38,457 nucleotides of DNA from Streptomyces spongiae (GTDB lineage: Bacteria > Actinomycetota > Actinomycetes > Streptomycetales > Streptomycetaceae), in NCBI RefSeq assembly GCF_009377185.1, contig NZ_VJZC01000038.1:1-38457 (forward strand), read 5' to 3'. Shown one piece after another: positions 24,255 to 33,743 of the stretch. Within the stretch, counting starts at the first letter, position 1. Each line of letters starts with the position of its first letter. Below the pieces are notes generated by a model. It was not told where the DNA came from. It searched no databases and worked only from the letters and a program-made list of their open reading frames with translations. A program made the position numbers and the translations under genes.

Positions 24255-24427
24255 CTGTCCGTTATGTCTCGATCGGATGCTAGGCATACAGCCATGTAAT
24301 GCGCATATCGCCATGCACTGTCCGTGGCTCGGGAGCGGGGCTCGAAGGTGGTGGGCCCGTGTCCGAGCCGTACGAAAAATGGGCTGCGGACGGGGGCGCG
24401 TGCCGCACACACTGTCCGTATCGGACA
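24255..24427. promoter_or_regulatory. Divergent control region with three CTGTCCGT sites
   Basis: The 250-base gap between the DUF6345 gene and moxR holds CTGTCCGT at 24255-24262, 24318-24325 and 24412-24419. The third is part of a perfect inverted repeat TGTCCG-TAT-CGGACA (24413-24427). The middle of the gap is unusually AT-rich, with an ATGCGCAT palindrome near 24299. These look like sites for one regulator serving both directions. Repeats are seen; function is inferred. Confidence 0.4.
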
Positions 24428-24476
24428 CCGCGCACCTGCGCGGCCTCACTCGAACGGCCCCAAGGAGTCGCTGCTT

Positions 24477-25383
24477 TTGCAGGCAGCCGTCACGGTCACC
24501 CCTTCCCGCATTCCGGAACTACTGCTCGGTCTCGCCACGGTGCGGCCGGTCTTCATCTGGGGAGCCCCCGGTATCGGCAAGTCCTCCCTCGTACGGGAAT
24601 TCGCCGAGTCTCTGGGACCTCATCGGCGTGCCCCAGATCCGCGACGGGCGCTCGGTGTTCTGTCCTCCGGAGGCGATCGCCCGCGACGAGCCGTACTGTC
24701 TGTTCCTCGACGAGCTGAACGCGGCGACCCCGGACGTGCAGAAGGCGTTCTACTCCCTGATCCTGGACCGCCGTATCGGCGACTACGAGCTGCCGAAGGG
24801 CTCGATCGTGATCGGCGCCGGCTATCGCGCGACGGACAACGCCCTGGCCCGCCCCATCGCCTCCGCGCTGGTCAACCGTCTCGCCCACGTCCACCTGGAG
24901 GCGTCGGCGAAGGACTGGCTCGGGTGGGCGGCGGGCCACGACATCCACCCCTGGATCCTCGACCACCTCACCGACCGCCCCGACCACCTGTGGTCCAAGC
25001 CGCCGAAGACCGAGGAGCCGTTCTCCACGCCCCGCTCCTGGCACATGCTCTCCGACGCGCTGCACTCCTTCGGCCGGGCGCTCGACGAGGAGACCCTGAA
25101 GGTCCTGGCCCACGGCACGCTGACGCCCGCGCACGCGGTGGCCTTCCGCGGGTAGGTCAAGATCGTGCGCAGCCAGTACGGCATCGAGGCCATCCTCAAG
25201 GGCGAGGCACGCTGGCCCAGCCGCCCCGAGGACCGCGACCTGTTGTACTACCTCGCCGAGATCTCCGTCGAGGTCGCCCAGAGCGTCACCGCCTCAGACT
25301 CGGACGGCAACCCGGTGCTGCCCGCGTGGTTCCTGGTGGAGGCGGCCCGGGACATGCCGCGCCTGGTGGAGGCACGGCGGTGA
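24477..25383 (+). pseudogene. MoxR-family AAA+ ATPase, decayed
   Basis: MoxR ATPases act as chaperone-like partners of VWA-domain proteins. The remains are easily recognised: VRPVFIWGAPGIGKSSLVREFAESLG (Walker A) in one frame, then, in another frame, DLIGVPQIRDGRSVFCPPEAIARDEPYCLFLDELNAATPDVQKAF (Walker B and sensor). The switch at about 24611-24617 lacks the residues expected between the two blocks, so a deletion with frameshift has occurred. A TAG at 25153-25155 interrupts AFRG-stop-VKIVR; a Tyr codon is expected there. After LLYYLAE the sequence jumps to ISVEVAQ, which may be a further in-frame deletion. The probable start is TTG 24477 after AAGGAG. Several lesions make a functional ATPase unlikely; one could be a sequencing error, but not all. 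Confidence 0.8.
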
Positions 25384-25429
25384 CGGCGCCTGTGCGGAGG
25401 ACGGCGGGGTGCGATGGGGAGGCGTGCCG

Positions 25430-27178
25430 ATGAGCCGCTCCCGCAAGAAGGCCGACGAGTCGGGCAGGCCGGACCCCGCCACGGAGGCGTTCGCGGAGGG
25501 GGTGCTGCTCGCGTGGGCCAACCCGGCGATCGCCGCGCTGCAGGCGAAGCTGTGCCGGGGCAAGCGGTCGTGCCGGGACCCGGAGATGAACCGGGACCAG
25601 GAGACGTGCAGGTACGCCCCGAGGGACGGCCTCGTCCGGGTCGACTCCAGCGGCATCGTGCACGCCCATCCCACCCGCCGAGCCGAGCCCGCCGAGTGGG
25701 CGTGGGCGATCGCCCACGCCGTCATCCACCTCGGCTTCGGCCACCTTCCGGCCGCGAAGGGGCGGCGCGAGCAACCCGACCGCTTCACGCTCGCCGCCCG
25801 CTGCGCCGTCGTCAACCGGTTCCTGCTGAGCTTCCCGGTCGGCCGCACCCCCGACGACCTGCCCGCCACCTACCCCGGTGGAGACGAGGAGCAGCTCGCC
25901 GCCCGCTGGCGCCAGGGCGGCATCCGGCCGCGTACGCGCACTGCGGTACGGCGGGCCAGGACACCGACCAACTCCTCGTGCCGTGGGACAAATGGGCCGG
26001 GCAGCCCCCGCACTGGCAGCTCGCCTTCGCCCACGCCCTCACCCGCACGATGTCCACGGCGATGGACATGGCGGGCGGCCGCCGCGACTCCATGTCCGGC
26101 GGGCCCACGCGCAAGCGGCCCGGGGAGTGGGCCCTGGAGTGGTTCATCTCCTCCTACCCGCTGCTCGGCGGCATCGCGGCCGGCATCACGATCGTCGCCG
26201 ACGCCGAGATCGCCCGCGCCCACGACATCTCCATCGCCGCGGTGAACGCCGAGGCGGGGGAGATCTACATCAACCCGCTGCGTGACTTCGAGGACGAGGA
26301 GTGGCGCTTCGTCCTCGCCCACGAGATGCTGCACGCCGCCCTGCGCCACGGTGATCGCTGCGGCGCCCGCGACCCGTTCCTGCTCAACATCGCCGCCGAC
26401 TACGTCATCAACGGCTGGCTCCGCGAGATGCACATCGGCACGATGCCGGAAGGGCTGCTGCACGACCCCGAGCTCGCCGGGCTGTCGGCGGAGGAGGTGT
26501 ACGACCGGATCGCCAAGGACGTGCGCAGGATGCGCCGCCTGTCGACCCCGCGCGGCAAGGGCACGGGCGACATCCTCGGCGCCCCGCTCGGCAGCCCGCG
26601 CGACTACGTCGACCTGGACGAGTTCTACCGCCGGGGACTCGCCGGTGGTCTCGACCTGCACCAGCACCAGGAACGCGGTTTCCTGCCCGCCGGTCTAGTC
26701 CAGGAGATCCGCGCGCTCAGTCACCCACCGCTGCCCTGGGACGCCCAACTGGCCCGCTGGTTCGACGAGTTCGTCCCCCGCCCGGAGCCCGTACGGACGT
26801 ACGCGCGCCCCTCGCGCCGCCAGTCCTCCACGCCCGACATCCCGCGCGCGGGCCGCTACTTCCCGCCCGAGGAGATCGAACGCTGCACCTTCGGCGTCGT
26901 CCTCGACACCTCCGGCTCGATGGACCGCGTCCTGCTCGGCAAGGCGCTGGGCGCGATCGCCTCGTACGCCGAGGCCCGCGACGTACCGGCCGCACGCGTC
27001 GTCTTCTGTGACGCGGCGCCGTACGACGCGGGCCATCTGCCGGTCACGGAGATCGCCGGGCGCGCCGGTCCTCGTCATCACGGACGGGTGGTGCGACGTC
27101 CTGCGGGTGCGCCGCGAGCACGCATACCTGATCCCGCAGAGTACTCGGCTGCCGTTCACCGCCAGTGGGCCGGTCTAG
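25430..27178 (+). pseudogene. VWA-like metallopeptidase (DUF2201-type) partner of MoxR, decayed
   Basis: The intact form would join a zinc-metallopeptidase-like domain to a C-terminal VWA domain. ATG 25430 has GGGGAGG seven bases upstream. The first frame runs MSRSRKKADESGRPDP... to about 25925, where a one-base shift moves it to the frame reading AYAHCGTAGQDTDQLLVPWDKW. That frame holds the zinc motif HEMLHAALRH and the MIDAS motif DTSGSM. At about 27058-27066 a second shift, with loss of sequence after VTEIAGR, leads to VLVITDGWCDVLRVRREHAYLIPQSTRLPF in a third frame ending at TAG 27176. At least two lesions inactivate it, in step with the damaged moxR before it. The domains themselves are little diverged, so decay appears recent. 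Confidence 0.8.
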
Positions 27179-27257
27179 TCGCGTGCGGTGAGGGCGGGTG
27201 TGATCGGATGGGGGGACAGGAACCCGGTTGACGGGACCCCATGCGAAAGGAAGAACC

Positions 27258-27683
27258 GTGGCAACCACGCGTAGCGCACACACCGTTTGGGAAGGCAACC
27301 TGCTCGAGGGCAACGGTGTCGTGACCTTCGACTCCTCGGGCATCGGCCAGCAGCCGGTGTCGTGGCCGTCGCGCGCCGAGGAGGCGAACGGCAAGACCAG
27401 CCCCGAGGAGCTGATCGCCGCCGCCCACTCCAGCTGCTTCTCCATGGCGTTGTCGCACGGCCTGGCCGGTGCCGGCACCCCGCCCACCAAGCTCGTCACC
27501 TCCGCCGACGTGACCTTCCAGCCGGGTGAGGGCATCACCGGCATCCACATCACCGTCGAGGGCACGGTCCCGGGCGTCGACGAGGACACGTTCGTCGCGG
27601 CCGCGGAGGACGCCAAGAAGAACTGCCCCGTCAGCCAGGCCCTGACGGGAACGACCATCACGCTCTCCGCCAAGCTCTCCTGA
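27258..27683 (+). CDS. osmC: OsmC-family peroxidase
   Basis: Thiol peroxidase of 141 aa that reduces organic hydroperoxides. Both reactive cysteines are present: Cys60 in AAAHSSCFSMAL and Cys123 in KKNCPVSQAL. The N-terminus WEGNLLEGNGVVTFDSSG and TSPEELIAAAHSSC place it in the OsmC rather than the Ohr branch. The start is GTG 27258 with AAAGGAAG five bases upstream. It stands alone between the decayed metallopeptidase gene and a hairpin; stress-related like dnaK downstream. Confidence 0.9.
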   Translation: MATTRSAHTVWEGNLLEGNGVVTFDSSGIGQQPVSWPSRAEEANGKTSPEELIAAAHSSCFSMALSHGLAGAGTPPTKLVTSADVTFQPGEGITGIHITVEGTVPGVDEDTFVAAAEDAKKNCPVSQALTGTTITLSAKLS

Positions 27684-27696
27684 CGCCCCTGGCACC

Positions 27697-27726
27697 GGTG
27701 CCGCGGTCCGTTCGGGCCGCGGCACC
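27697..27726 (+). terminator. Hairpin terminator after osmC
   Basis: GGTGCCGCGGTCC-GTTC-GGGCCGCGGCACC: a 13-bp stem with one G-T pair and a four-base loop, starting 14 bases after the osmC stop codon. Confidence 0.7.
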
Positions 27727-27770
27727 GTCGTGTCCGGGACCGTTCCGCGAGCCGCAGGGGACACCTGTCC

Positions 27771-27791
27771 CTTGACAAGAGCGCACTCAAG
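27771..27791 (+). promoter_or_regulatory. HAIR operator (HspR site) with embedded -35
   Basis: CTTGACA, seven bases, ACTCAAG; the HspR consensus is CTTGAGT-N7-ACTCAAG. The right arm is exact. The left arm differs at two positions and the change creates a perfect TTGACA (27772-27777). A weak -10-like TGTGCT follows 17 bases later. It lies 66 bases before the dnaK start, so HspR repression in the absence of heat shock is expected. Confidence 0.75.
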
Positions 27792-27856
27792 TTTTGTGCT
27801 GGATGTCAGGACACCCGCGGTGGAATCCCTGGGGGAACCGGCGGAAGGGGACAGTG

Positions 27857-29725
<1,869 letters not shown>

Positions 29726-29731
29726 GGGGCT

Positions 29732-29764
29732 GCGCCCCGAAAGGGGCGCGGGGAACTGCGCGAG
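29732..29764 (+). repeat. Streptomyces palindromic intergenic repeat after dnaK
   Basis: GCGCCCC-GAAA-GGGGCGC hairpin followed by GGGGAACTGCGCGAG. It matches the inverted copy at 12598-12634. Elements of this type are very common between Streptomyces genes; here it starts seven bases after the stop codon and probably serves as dnaK's terminator. Confidence 0.8.
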
Positions 29765-29822
29765 AACCACGACGAACAGTCAGCCGCCAACGCACCGCGC
29801 CCCCAACGGCGATACGTTCAGG

Positions 29823-30686
29823 TCAGAACCTCTCGCGGTACTCGCGCAGGAGTTCCTTGGTGCGGGGGGCGGAGGCCGCGTGGGCGGCCATGTGGTCCAG
29901 CACCTCCAGGTGCATGGACACCTCGGGCCGCGCGTCGAGGTAGAGGGCGCCGGTCAGGTACTCGGTGTACACCATGTCCGGCAGCTCGGGTTCCGCGAAA
30001 CGGAACAGAACGAAGGGGGCGTACGTCCCCGGGTGCGGTCCGGACGCGAACTCGGCCACCTGGAGCGTGACATGGTCCCGTTCCATCACGTCGAGAAGCC
30101 GGTCGAGCTGGTTGCGCATCACCTCGGGCCGGATGCTCACCGGGCGTCTCAGCGCCGTCTCGTCCATGACCACCCACAGATGGGGCGGGTTGGTGCGGGT
30201 GAGAAGCTTCTGCCGGGCCATACGCAGTGACACGTGCCGTTCGATCGACTCCGGCCCGCTCTGCCCGACCGTCCCGGCCTCCAGGACGGCGCGCGCGTAC
30301 TCCTCGGTCTGGAGCATGCCGGGCACGTAGTGCGGCTCGTACTGCCGGATCACCTGGGCCGCGCCCTCCAGGCTGACGTGCAGACTGAACCAGTCGGGCA
30401 GCACGTCGTGGTACCGCTGCCACCAGCCGGGCTCGTTGGCCTCCTCGGCGAGGGCGACGAACGCGGCGACGTCCCTCTCCGCCACGCCGTACGTGGTCAG
30501 CAGCACCTGTACGTACGGAATCTTGAGCGAGACCTCGGCCATCTCCATGCGCCGCACCGTCGCCGGCGCCACTCTGAGGACCTTCGCCGCCTCTTCCCGT
30601 CTCAGCCCGGCGGTCTCCCGCAACTCCTGCAACCGCCGCCCGAGCACCACCTGGCCCACCGTGGGTGCGGGCCGCCGCTCACTCAC
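29823..30686 (-). CDS. XRE-family regulator with DUF5753 domain
   Basis: Protein of 287 aa. The N-terminal HTH (about 10-70) reads LGRRLQELRETAGLRREEAAKVLRVAPATVRRMEMAEVSLK; the rest is a DUF5753 domain (EEANEPGWWQRYHDVLPDWFSLHVSLEGAAQVIRQYEPHYVPGMLQTEEYARAV and VLFRFAEPELPDMVYTEYLTGALYL). Such proteins are abundant in Streptomyces and usually pair with a small DUF397 protein, which I do not see here. GTG 30686 is chosen because GGGGAGG lies six bases upstream. Its first four bases, GTGA, overlap the stop of a 30-codon ORF, suggesting translational coupling. Confidence 0.85.
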   Translation of the reverse strand: MSERRPAPTVGQVVLGRRLQELRETAGLRREEAAKVLRVAPATVRRMEMAEVSLKIPYVQVLLTTYGVAERDVAAFVALAEEANEPGWWQRYHDVLPDWFSLHVSLEGAAQVIRQYEPHYVPGMLQTEEYARAVLEAGTVGQSGPESIERHVSLRMARQKLLTRTNPPHLWVVMDETALRRPVSIRPEVMRNQLDRLLDVMERDHVTLQVAEFASGPHPGTYAPFVLFRFAEPELPDMVYTEYLTGALYLDARPEVSMHLEVLDHMAAHAASAPRTKELLREYRERF

Positions 30687-30775
30687 GCCACGCCTCCCCA
30701 CGCGCCGAGGTATGCGAGCAGTGTGTCATGTTTCACGCGAACACTCATGGGGTCGAACGGCTGGAAATGATCCAT
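30683..30775 (-). CDS. Possible 30-aa coupled small ORF
   Basis: Reads MDHFQPFDPMSVRVKHDTLL... and ends AWGGVA, with its TGA overlapping the GTG start of the DUF5753 regulator (GTGA, 30683-30686). It starts 18 bases after the stop of the upstream XRE gene on the same strand. No ribosome binding site is visible, so it could be read only through the operon; a second ATG at codon 10 is possible. No known family. The overlap is the main support. Confidence 0.3.
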   Translation of the reverse strand: MDHFQPFDPMSVRVKHDTLLAYLGAWGGVA

Positions 30776-30792
30776 GGGTCTATGACGGTAGC

Positions 30793-31623
30793 TCAATTCG
30801 CCCGGGACTGAAGGTACTTGGCGGTAGCCGGGTCGGCCGGGAGCAGGGTCTCGATGGCCAGCTCGGCGACCGTGACGTCCATCGGGGTGTTGAAGGTGGA
30901 GATCGACGACACGAAGTTCAGCACGTGGCCGTCGTGCTCGACGCACAGGGGGAGGGCGAAGTACGCGGGAGGGACGTCCGTCTCCGCGGGCTCGCCGGGC
31001 TCCGGGACGGGATAGGCCGTGACCTCCTCGTACAGCTCCCGGAGCGCGTCCGAGCGGTGGAGGGCGATCTGGCGGGTCATCTGCTCGATCAGGTGGCCGC
31101 GCCACGCGCGGAGGTTACGGATGCGCGGAGCCAGGCCCTCGGGGTGCAGGGTCAGGCGCATCGCGTTCAGCGGGGGTGCGAGGAGGGAGGCCGGGACGCC
31201 CTCCAGGAGCAGGGCGATGCCCCGGTTCGCGGCGAGCACGTCGTACGTCGCGTCGACGATCAGGGCCGGGTACGGCTCGTAGCCCTGGATCAGGCGTTCC
31301 ATGCCCTGTCTGAGCGCGTCCATCGACGGGTCGTCGAGCGGGGTCTCCGGATAGTGCGGGGCGTAACCGGCCGCGAGGAGGAGCGCGTTGCGCTCCCGCA
31401 CCGGCACGTCCAGGTGCTCGGCCAGACGCAGCACCATCTCCTCACTCGGCCGGGAGCGGCCCGTCTCGACGAAGCTGATGTGCCGGGCGGAGGAACCGGC
31501 CCGCAGCGCGAGATCCAGCTGGCTGACCCCACGCCGCTGCCGCCAGGCGCGCAGCAGCGGGCCGATGCCCTGGTCGGCGGGGGCGGCCGGGAGACGGGAG
31601 GCGCCGGTCCAGACAGTGGCCAT
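30793..31623 (-). CDS. XRE-family regulator with MmyB-like ligand-binding domain
   Basis: Protein of 276 aa. The HTH (about 22-85) reads LLRAWRQRRGVSQLDLALRAGSSARHISFVETGRSRPSEEMVLRLAEHLDVP. The C-terminal PAS-like MmyB domain contains ERNALLLAAGYAP, YPALIVDATYDVLAANRGIALLLEG and ELYEEVTAYP, as in many actinobacterial transcription regulators thought to sense small hydrophobic ligands. Start ATG 31623. It is divergent from the pterin dehydratase-methyltransferase pair across 100 bases and could regulate it; downstream on the same strand lie the micro-ORF and the DUF5753 regulator. Confidence 0.88.
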   Translation of the reverse strand: MATVWTGASRLPAAPADQGIGPLLRAWRQRRGVSQLDLALRAGSSARHISFVETGRSRPSEEMVLRLAEHLDVPVRERNALLLAAGYAPHYPETPLDDPSMDALRQGMERLIQGYEPYPALIVDATYDVLAANRGIALLLEGVPASLLAPPLNAMRLTLHPEGLAPRIRNLRAWRGHLIEQMTRQIALHRSDALRELYEEVTAYPVPEPGEPAETDVPPAYFALPLCVEHDGHVLNFVSSISTFNTPMDVTVAELAIETLLPADPATAKYLQSRAN

Positions 31624-31723
31624 GGGTACGACCGTAGACGCCGGAAACCCTCCTGACCAGGGCGTCCTGAGCCCGATTGTGGCAGGCTGGACACGTAGGT
31701 GACACCCAGGAAGGGAGCCGGGA

Positions 31724-32029
31724 ATGCCCCTCGCACCCCTGTCGCTGAAGGAGATCGAGGACCGGCTGGCGGAGCTGCCGGGATGGTCCCTGGACGGGGA
31801 CCGGATCGCCCGCTCCTACCGGCTCGGCTCGCACTTCGCGGCGACCGCCATGGTCGTGCACATCGCCCAGGTCCAGGAGGAGCTAGACCACCACTCCGAC
31901 CTCACCCTCGGCTATAACACCGTCGCCCTCACCATGAACACCCACAGCGTGGGCGGCGCCGTCACCGAGCGCGACTTCGAGCTCGCCCGGCGAGTGGAGG
32001 AACTCGCCCAGGGCCACGGTGCGAGCTGA
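31724..32029 (+). CDS. 4a-hydroxytetrahydrobiopterin dehydratase (pterin carbinolamine dehydratase)
   Basis: Small enzyme of 101 aa recycling the 4a-hydroxy pterin made by aromatic amino acid hydroxylases. The family signature is intact: ELDHHSDLTLGYNTVALTMNTHSVGGAVTERD, with the His pair, aromatic, His and final Asp. Family-typical length, no signal peptide. GGGAG precedes ATG 31724. It is followed after three bases by a methyltransferase gene, so the two are probably translated together. No phenylalanine hydroxylase lies in the window. Confidence 0.92.
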   Translation: MPLAPLSLKEIEDRLAELPGWSLDGDRIARSYRLGSHFAATAMVVHIAQVQEELDHHSDLTLGYNTVALTMNTHSVGGAVTERDFELARRVEELAQGHGAS

Positions 32030-32032
32030 GCG

Positions 32033-32779
32033 GTGCTGGACTACGACAAGGAGGCCGAGCGGTACGACGTCCTGCGCGGGGGAGAGCCCCGCGCGGAGGC
32101 GGCCGCCCAGGCCGTGCTGAGTCTCGTGCCCGACGGCGCGCGCCGCCTGCTCGACGTCGCCTGCGGCACCGGCATCGTGACCAGGCGGATCGTGGCCGCG
32201 CGCCCCGGCACCCGGGTCACGGGCGTCGACCTGACGTACGGCATGGCCCGCCGGGCCGCCGACCGCCTGCCGGGCGCCGTCGTCCTCGCCGACAGCCGCC
32301 GACTTCCCTTTCCCGACGGCGCGTTCGACGCGGTGACGAGTGTGTGGCTGCTGCACCTCGTCGACGGTCCGGACGAGGTCCGGGCCGTCGTCGGTGAGTG
32401 CGCCCGTGTGCTGCGCCCCGGCGGTGTGTACGTCACCACCGTCGACAAGGCCGCCTCCCACAACGTGGGCAGTGACATCGACACCGTGCTCGCCACCCGC
32501 CCGCGCACCCCGGCCCTGGATGCCGCGAGGGCCGTCGAGGAGTACGCCGCCGGGCACGGTCTGCGCCCGGCCGGGCAGACCTGCTTCGCGGGCCGCGGTC
32601 AGGGCCGCAGCCCGCGGCGCGCCCTCACCGACCTGCGGCGCGGCTGGTTCGTCACGCTGCCGCCCGGCGCCCCGCTCGCCGACCACTACGCCGCACAGCT
32701 CGCGGCCCTGCCCGACCAGGACCGCCCCCGCCCGGACCCGACGTTCTCCCTGCGGGCCTTCAGGAAGCGGGACGCGTGA
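32033..32779 (+). CDS. Class I SAM-dependent methyltransferase
   Basis: Protein of 248 aa with the UbiE/Methyltransf_11 pattern. Motif I is LLDVACGTGIVTRRI (about 39-53), the acidic loop VTGVDLTYGM, then PFPDGAFDAVTSVWLLHLV and motif III-like CARVLRPGGVYVTTVD. The substrate is not predictable. The start is GTG 32033, three bases after the pterin dehydratase stop, implying coupling. The 3' end overlaps the convergent lipocalin-like gene by 20 bases. Confidence 0.88.
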   Translation: MLDYDKEAERYDVLRGGEPRAEAAAQAVLSLVPDGARRLLDVACGTGIVTRRIVAARPGTRVTGVDLTYGMARRAADRLPGAVVLADSRRLPFPDGAFDAVTSVWLLHLVDGPDEVRAVVGECARVLRPGGVYVTTVDKAASHNVGSDIDTVLATRPRTPALDAARAVEEYAAGHGLRPAGQTCFAGRGQGRSPRRALTDLRRGWFVTLPPGAPLADHYAAQLAALPDQDRPRPDPTFSLRAFRKRDA

Positions 32780-33227
32780 ACTCCATGACCCAGTTGGTCA
32801 CCCACGACCGCTCCCCGTCCACGGAGAACGCCTGCTCCCAGCGCGCGGTGGTCGCCGAGATCCCGGACCACAGGAACCGCACCCGCACGTCCTTCCCCTC
32901 ATGAGTGTCGTCCCCGTGGAACTCGCCACGCCCGTCGCCGTCGAAGCGGCCGGTCACCGGCGGGAACAGCCTGCCGCTGCGGCTCGACGACCAGTTCAGC
33001 GACCACTCGCGTGCCGCGGGGTCGAACAGCCGCAGTGTCAGCCCCTTCCAACCCTGGCTCGGCACGTCCATCTCGTCGAGGTTGGCGGCGCCGCCGAAGA
33101 GGGGCAGGCAGCGGGTGGAGGCAGGGAACTCCTGCCAGCCGCTGTCCGGGTCGAGGAAGTCGGTACGGCGGCGGTGGGCGACATCCCACTCGCCGTGGAA
33201 GAAGTCGAAGTCGTGCGCGGTGCTCAT
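32760..33227 (-). CDS. DUF1579-like small protein
   Basis: Protein of 155 aa starting MSTAHDFDFFHGEWDVAHRR, the typical opening of DUF1579-like lipocalin-related proteins (FDFLxGxW). WKGLTLRLFDPAAREWSLNWSSS, GRFDGDGRGEF and WEQAFSVDGERSWVTNWVMEFTR complete the beta-rich pattern. No signal peptide. Its ATG overlaps the stop of the upstream gene (TGATG), so the pair is translationally coupled. Function unknown; it probably binds a small ligand. Confidence 0.75.
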   Translation of the reverse strand: MSTAHDFDFFHGEWDVAHRRRTDFLDPDSGWQEFPASTRCLPLFGGAANLDEMDVPSQGWKGLTLRLFDPAAREWSLNWSSSRSGRLFPPVTGRFDGDGRGEFHGDDTHEGKDVRVRFLWSGISATTARWEQAFSVDGERSWVTNWVMEFTRPAS

Positions 33228-33703
33228 CAGCGGTCTCCGGTCGTGCCCTCGGGCAGGGTGTCGGTCATGTAGGCGTCCAGGTCCGGGACTTCGGGCGCGA
33301 GCATGTGCCGCACCCAGGCGTCCCGTTCGTGCAGGATCGGCGGCAGCTCCCAGACACAGCCGATCCACGGCAGGTCGGGGAGGACGAAGTGCGTCGGGTC
33401 GAGGTCCGGGCAGCCCAGCGCCGACTGACCCGCCGAAGCGCCCCTGAAGTGCAGGACGTTGTCCCACACCCAGCTGTATGCGTTGAGGTACGCCCCGCTG
33501 TCCCCGCCCCGGTGCAACACCACGAACGTCGCCGGCGGTGTGCCGTCCGGTTCCGGCAGCAGCTCCGGCAGGATCTCGTACGCCGCCTTCTCCACCTCGG
33601 GCGCGATGCCCGAGGGGTCGGCGGTGACGTGGTAGCGCTTGATCCTCCGACCCGCCACCTCGATGGGCGGTGGCACGGTCAGCAGTTTCTCCTTGAAGGT
33701 CAT
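33227..33703 (-). CDS. Conserved hypothetical protein, first gene of a WYL-controlled pair
   Basis: Protein of 158 aa, family not recognised. It reads MTFKEKLLTVPPPIEVAGRRIKRYHVTADP and contains TFVVLHRGGDSGAYLNAYSWVWDNVLHF and DLPWIGCVWELPPILHERDAWVRHML. It is soluble, with no membrane segment. No ribosome site is seen before ATG 33703, and TAGCGT lies about ten bases upstream, so a leaderless transcript is possible. It is divergent from the WYL regulator across 39 bases holding an inverted repeat, and coupled to the DUF1579-like gene. Confidence 0.7.
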   Translation of the reverse strand: MTFKEKLLTVPPPIEVAGRRIKRYHVTADPSGIAPEVEKAAYEILPELLPEPDGTPPATFVVLHRGGDSGAYLNAYSWVWDNVLHFRGASAGQSALGCPDLDPTHFVLPDLPWIGCVWELPPILHERDAWVRHMLAPEVPDLDAYMTDTLPEGTTGDR

Positions 33704-33726
33704 GACCGGACGCTAGGGCCGCTCCC

Positions 33727-33743
33727 CTGACATCCTGTGTCAG
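33727..33743. promoter_or_regulatory. Inverted repeat over the WYL regulator start
   Basis: CTGACA-TCCTG-TGTCAG: perfect 6-bp arms, with the right arm running into the GTG start at 33743. It lies in the 39-base gap between divergent genes, so binding there would block both the regulator's own start and the promoter of the leftward pair. Confidence 0.55.

Noticed and set aside
24193..25155. Reading the MoxR fragment here as a complete separate gene with its own start
   Set aside because: The recognisable protein starts only at DLIGVPQ; the preceding part of this frame is out of frame with the Walker A block, so it is a broken gene rather than two genes.
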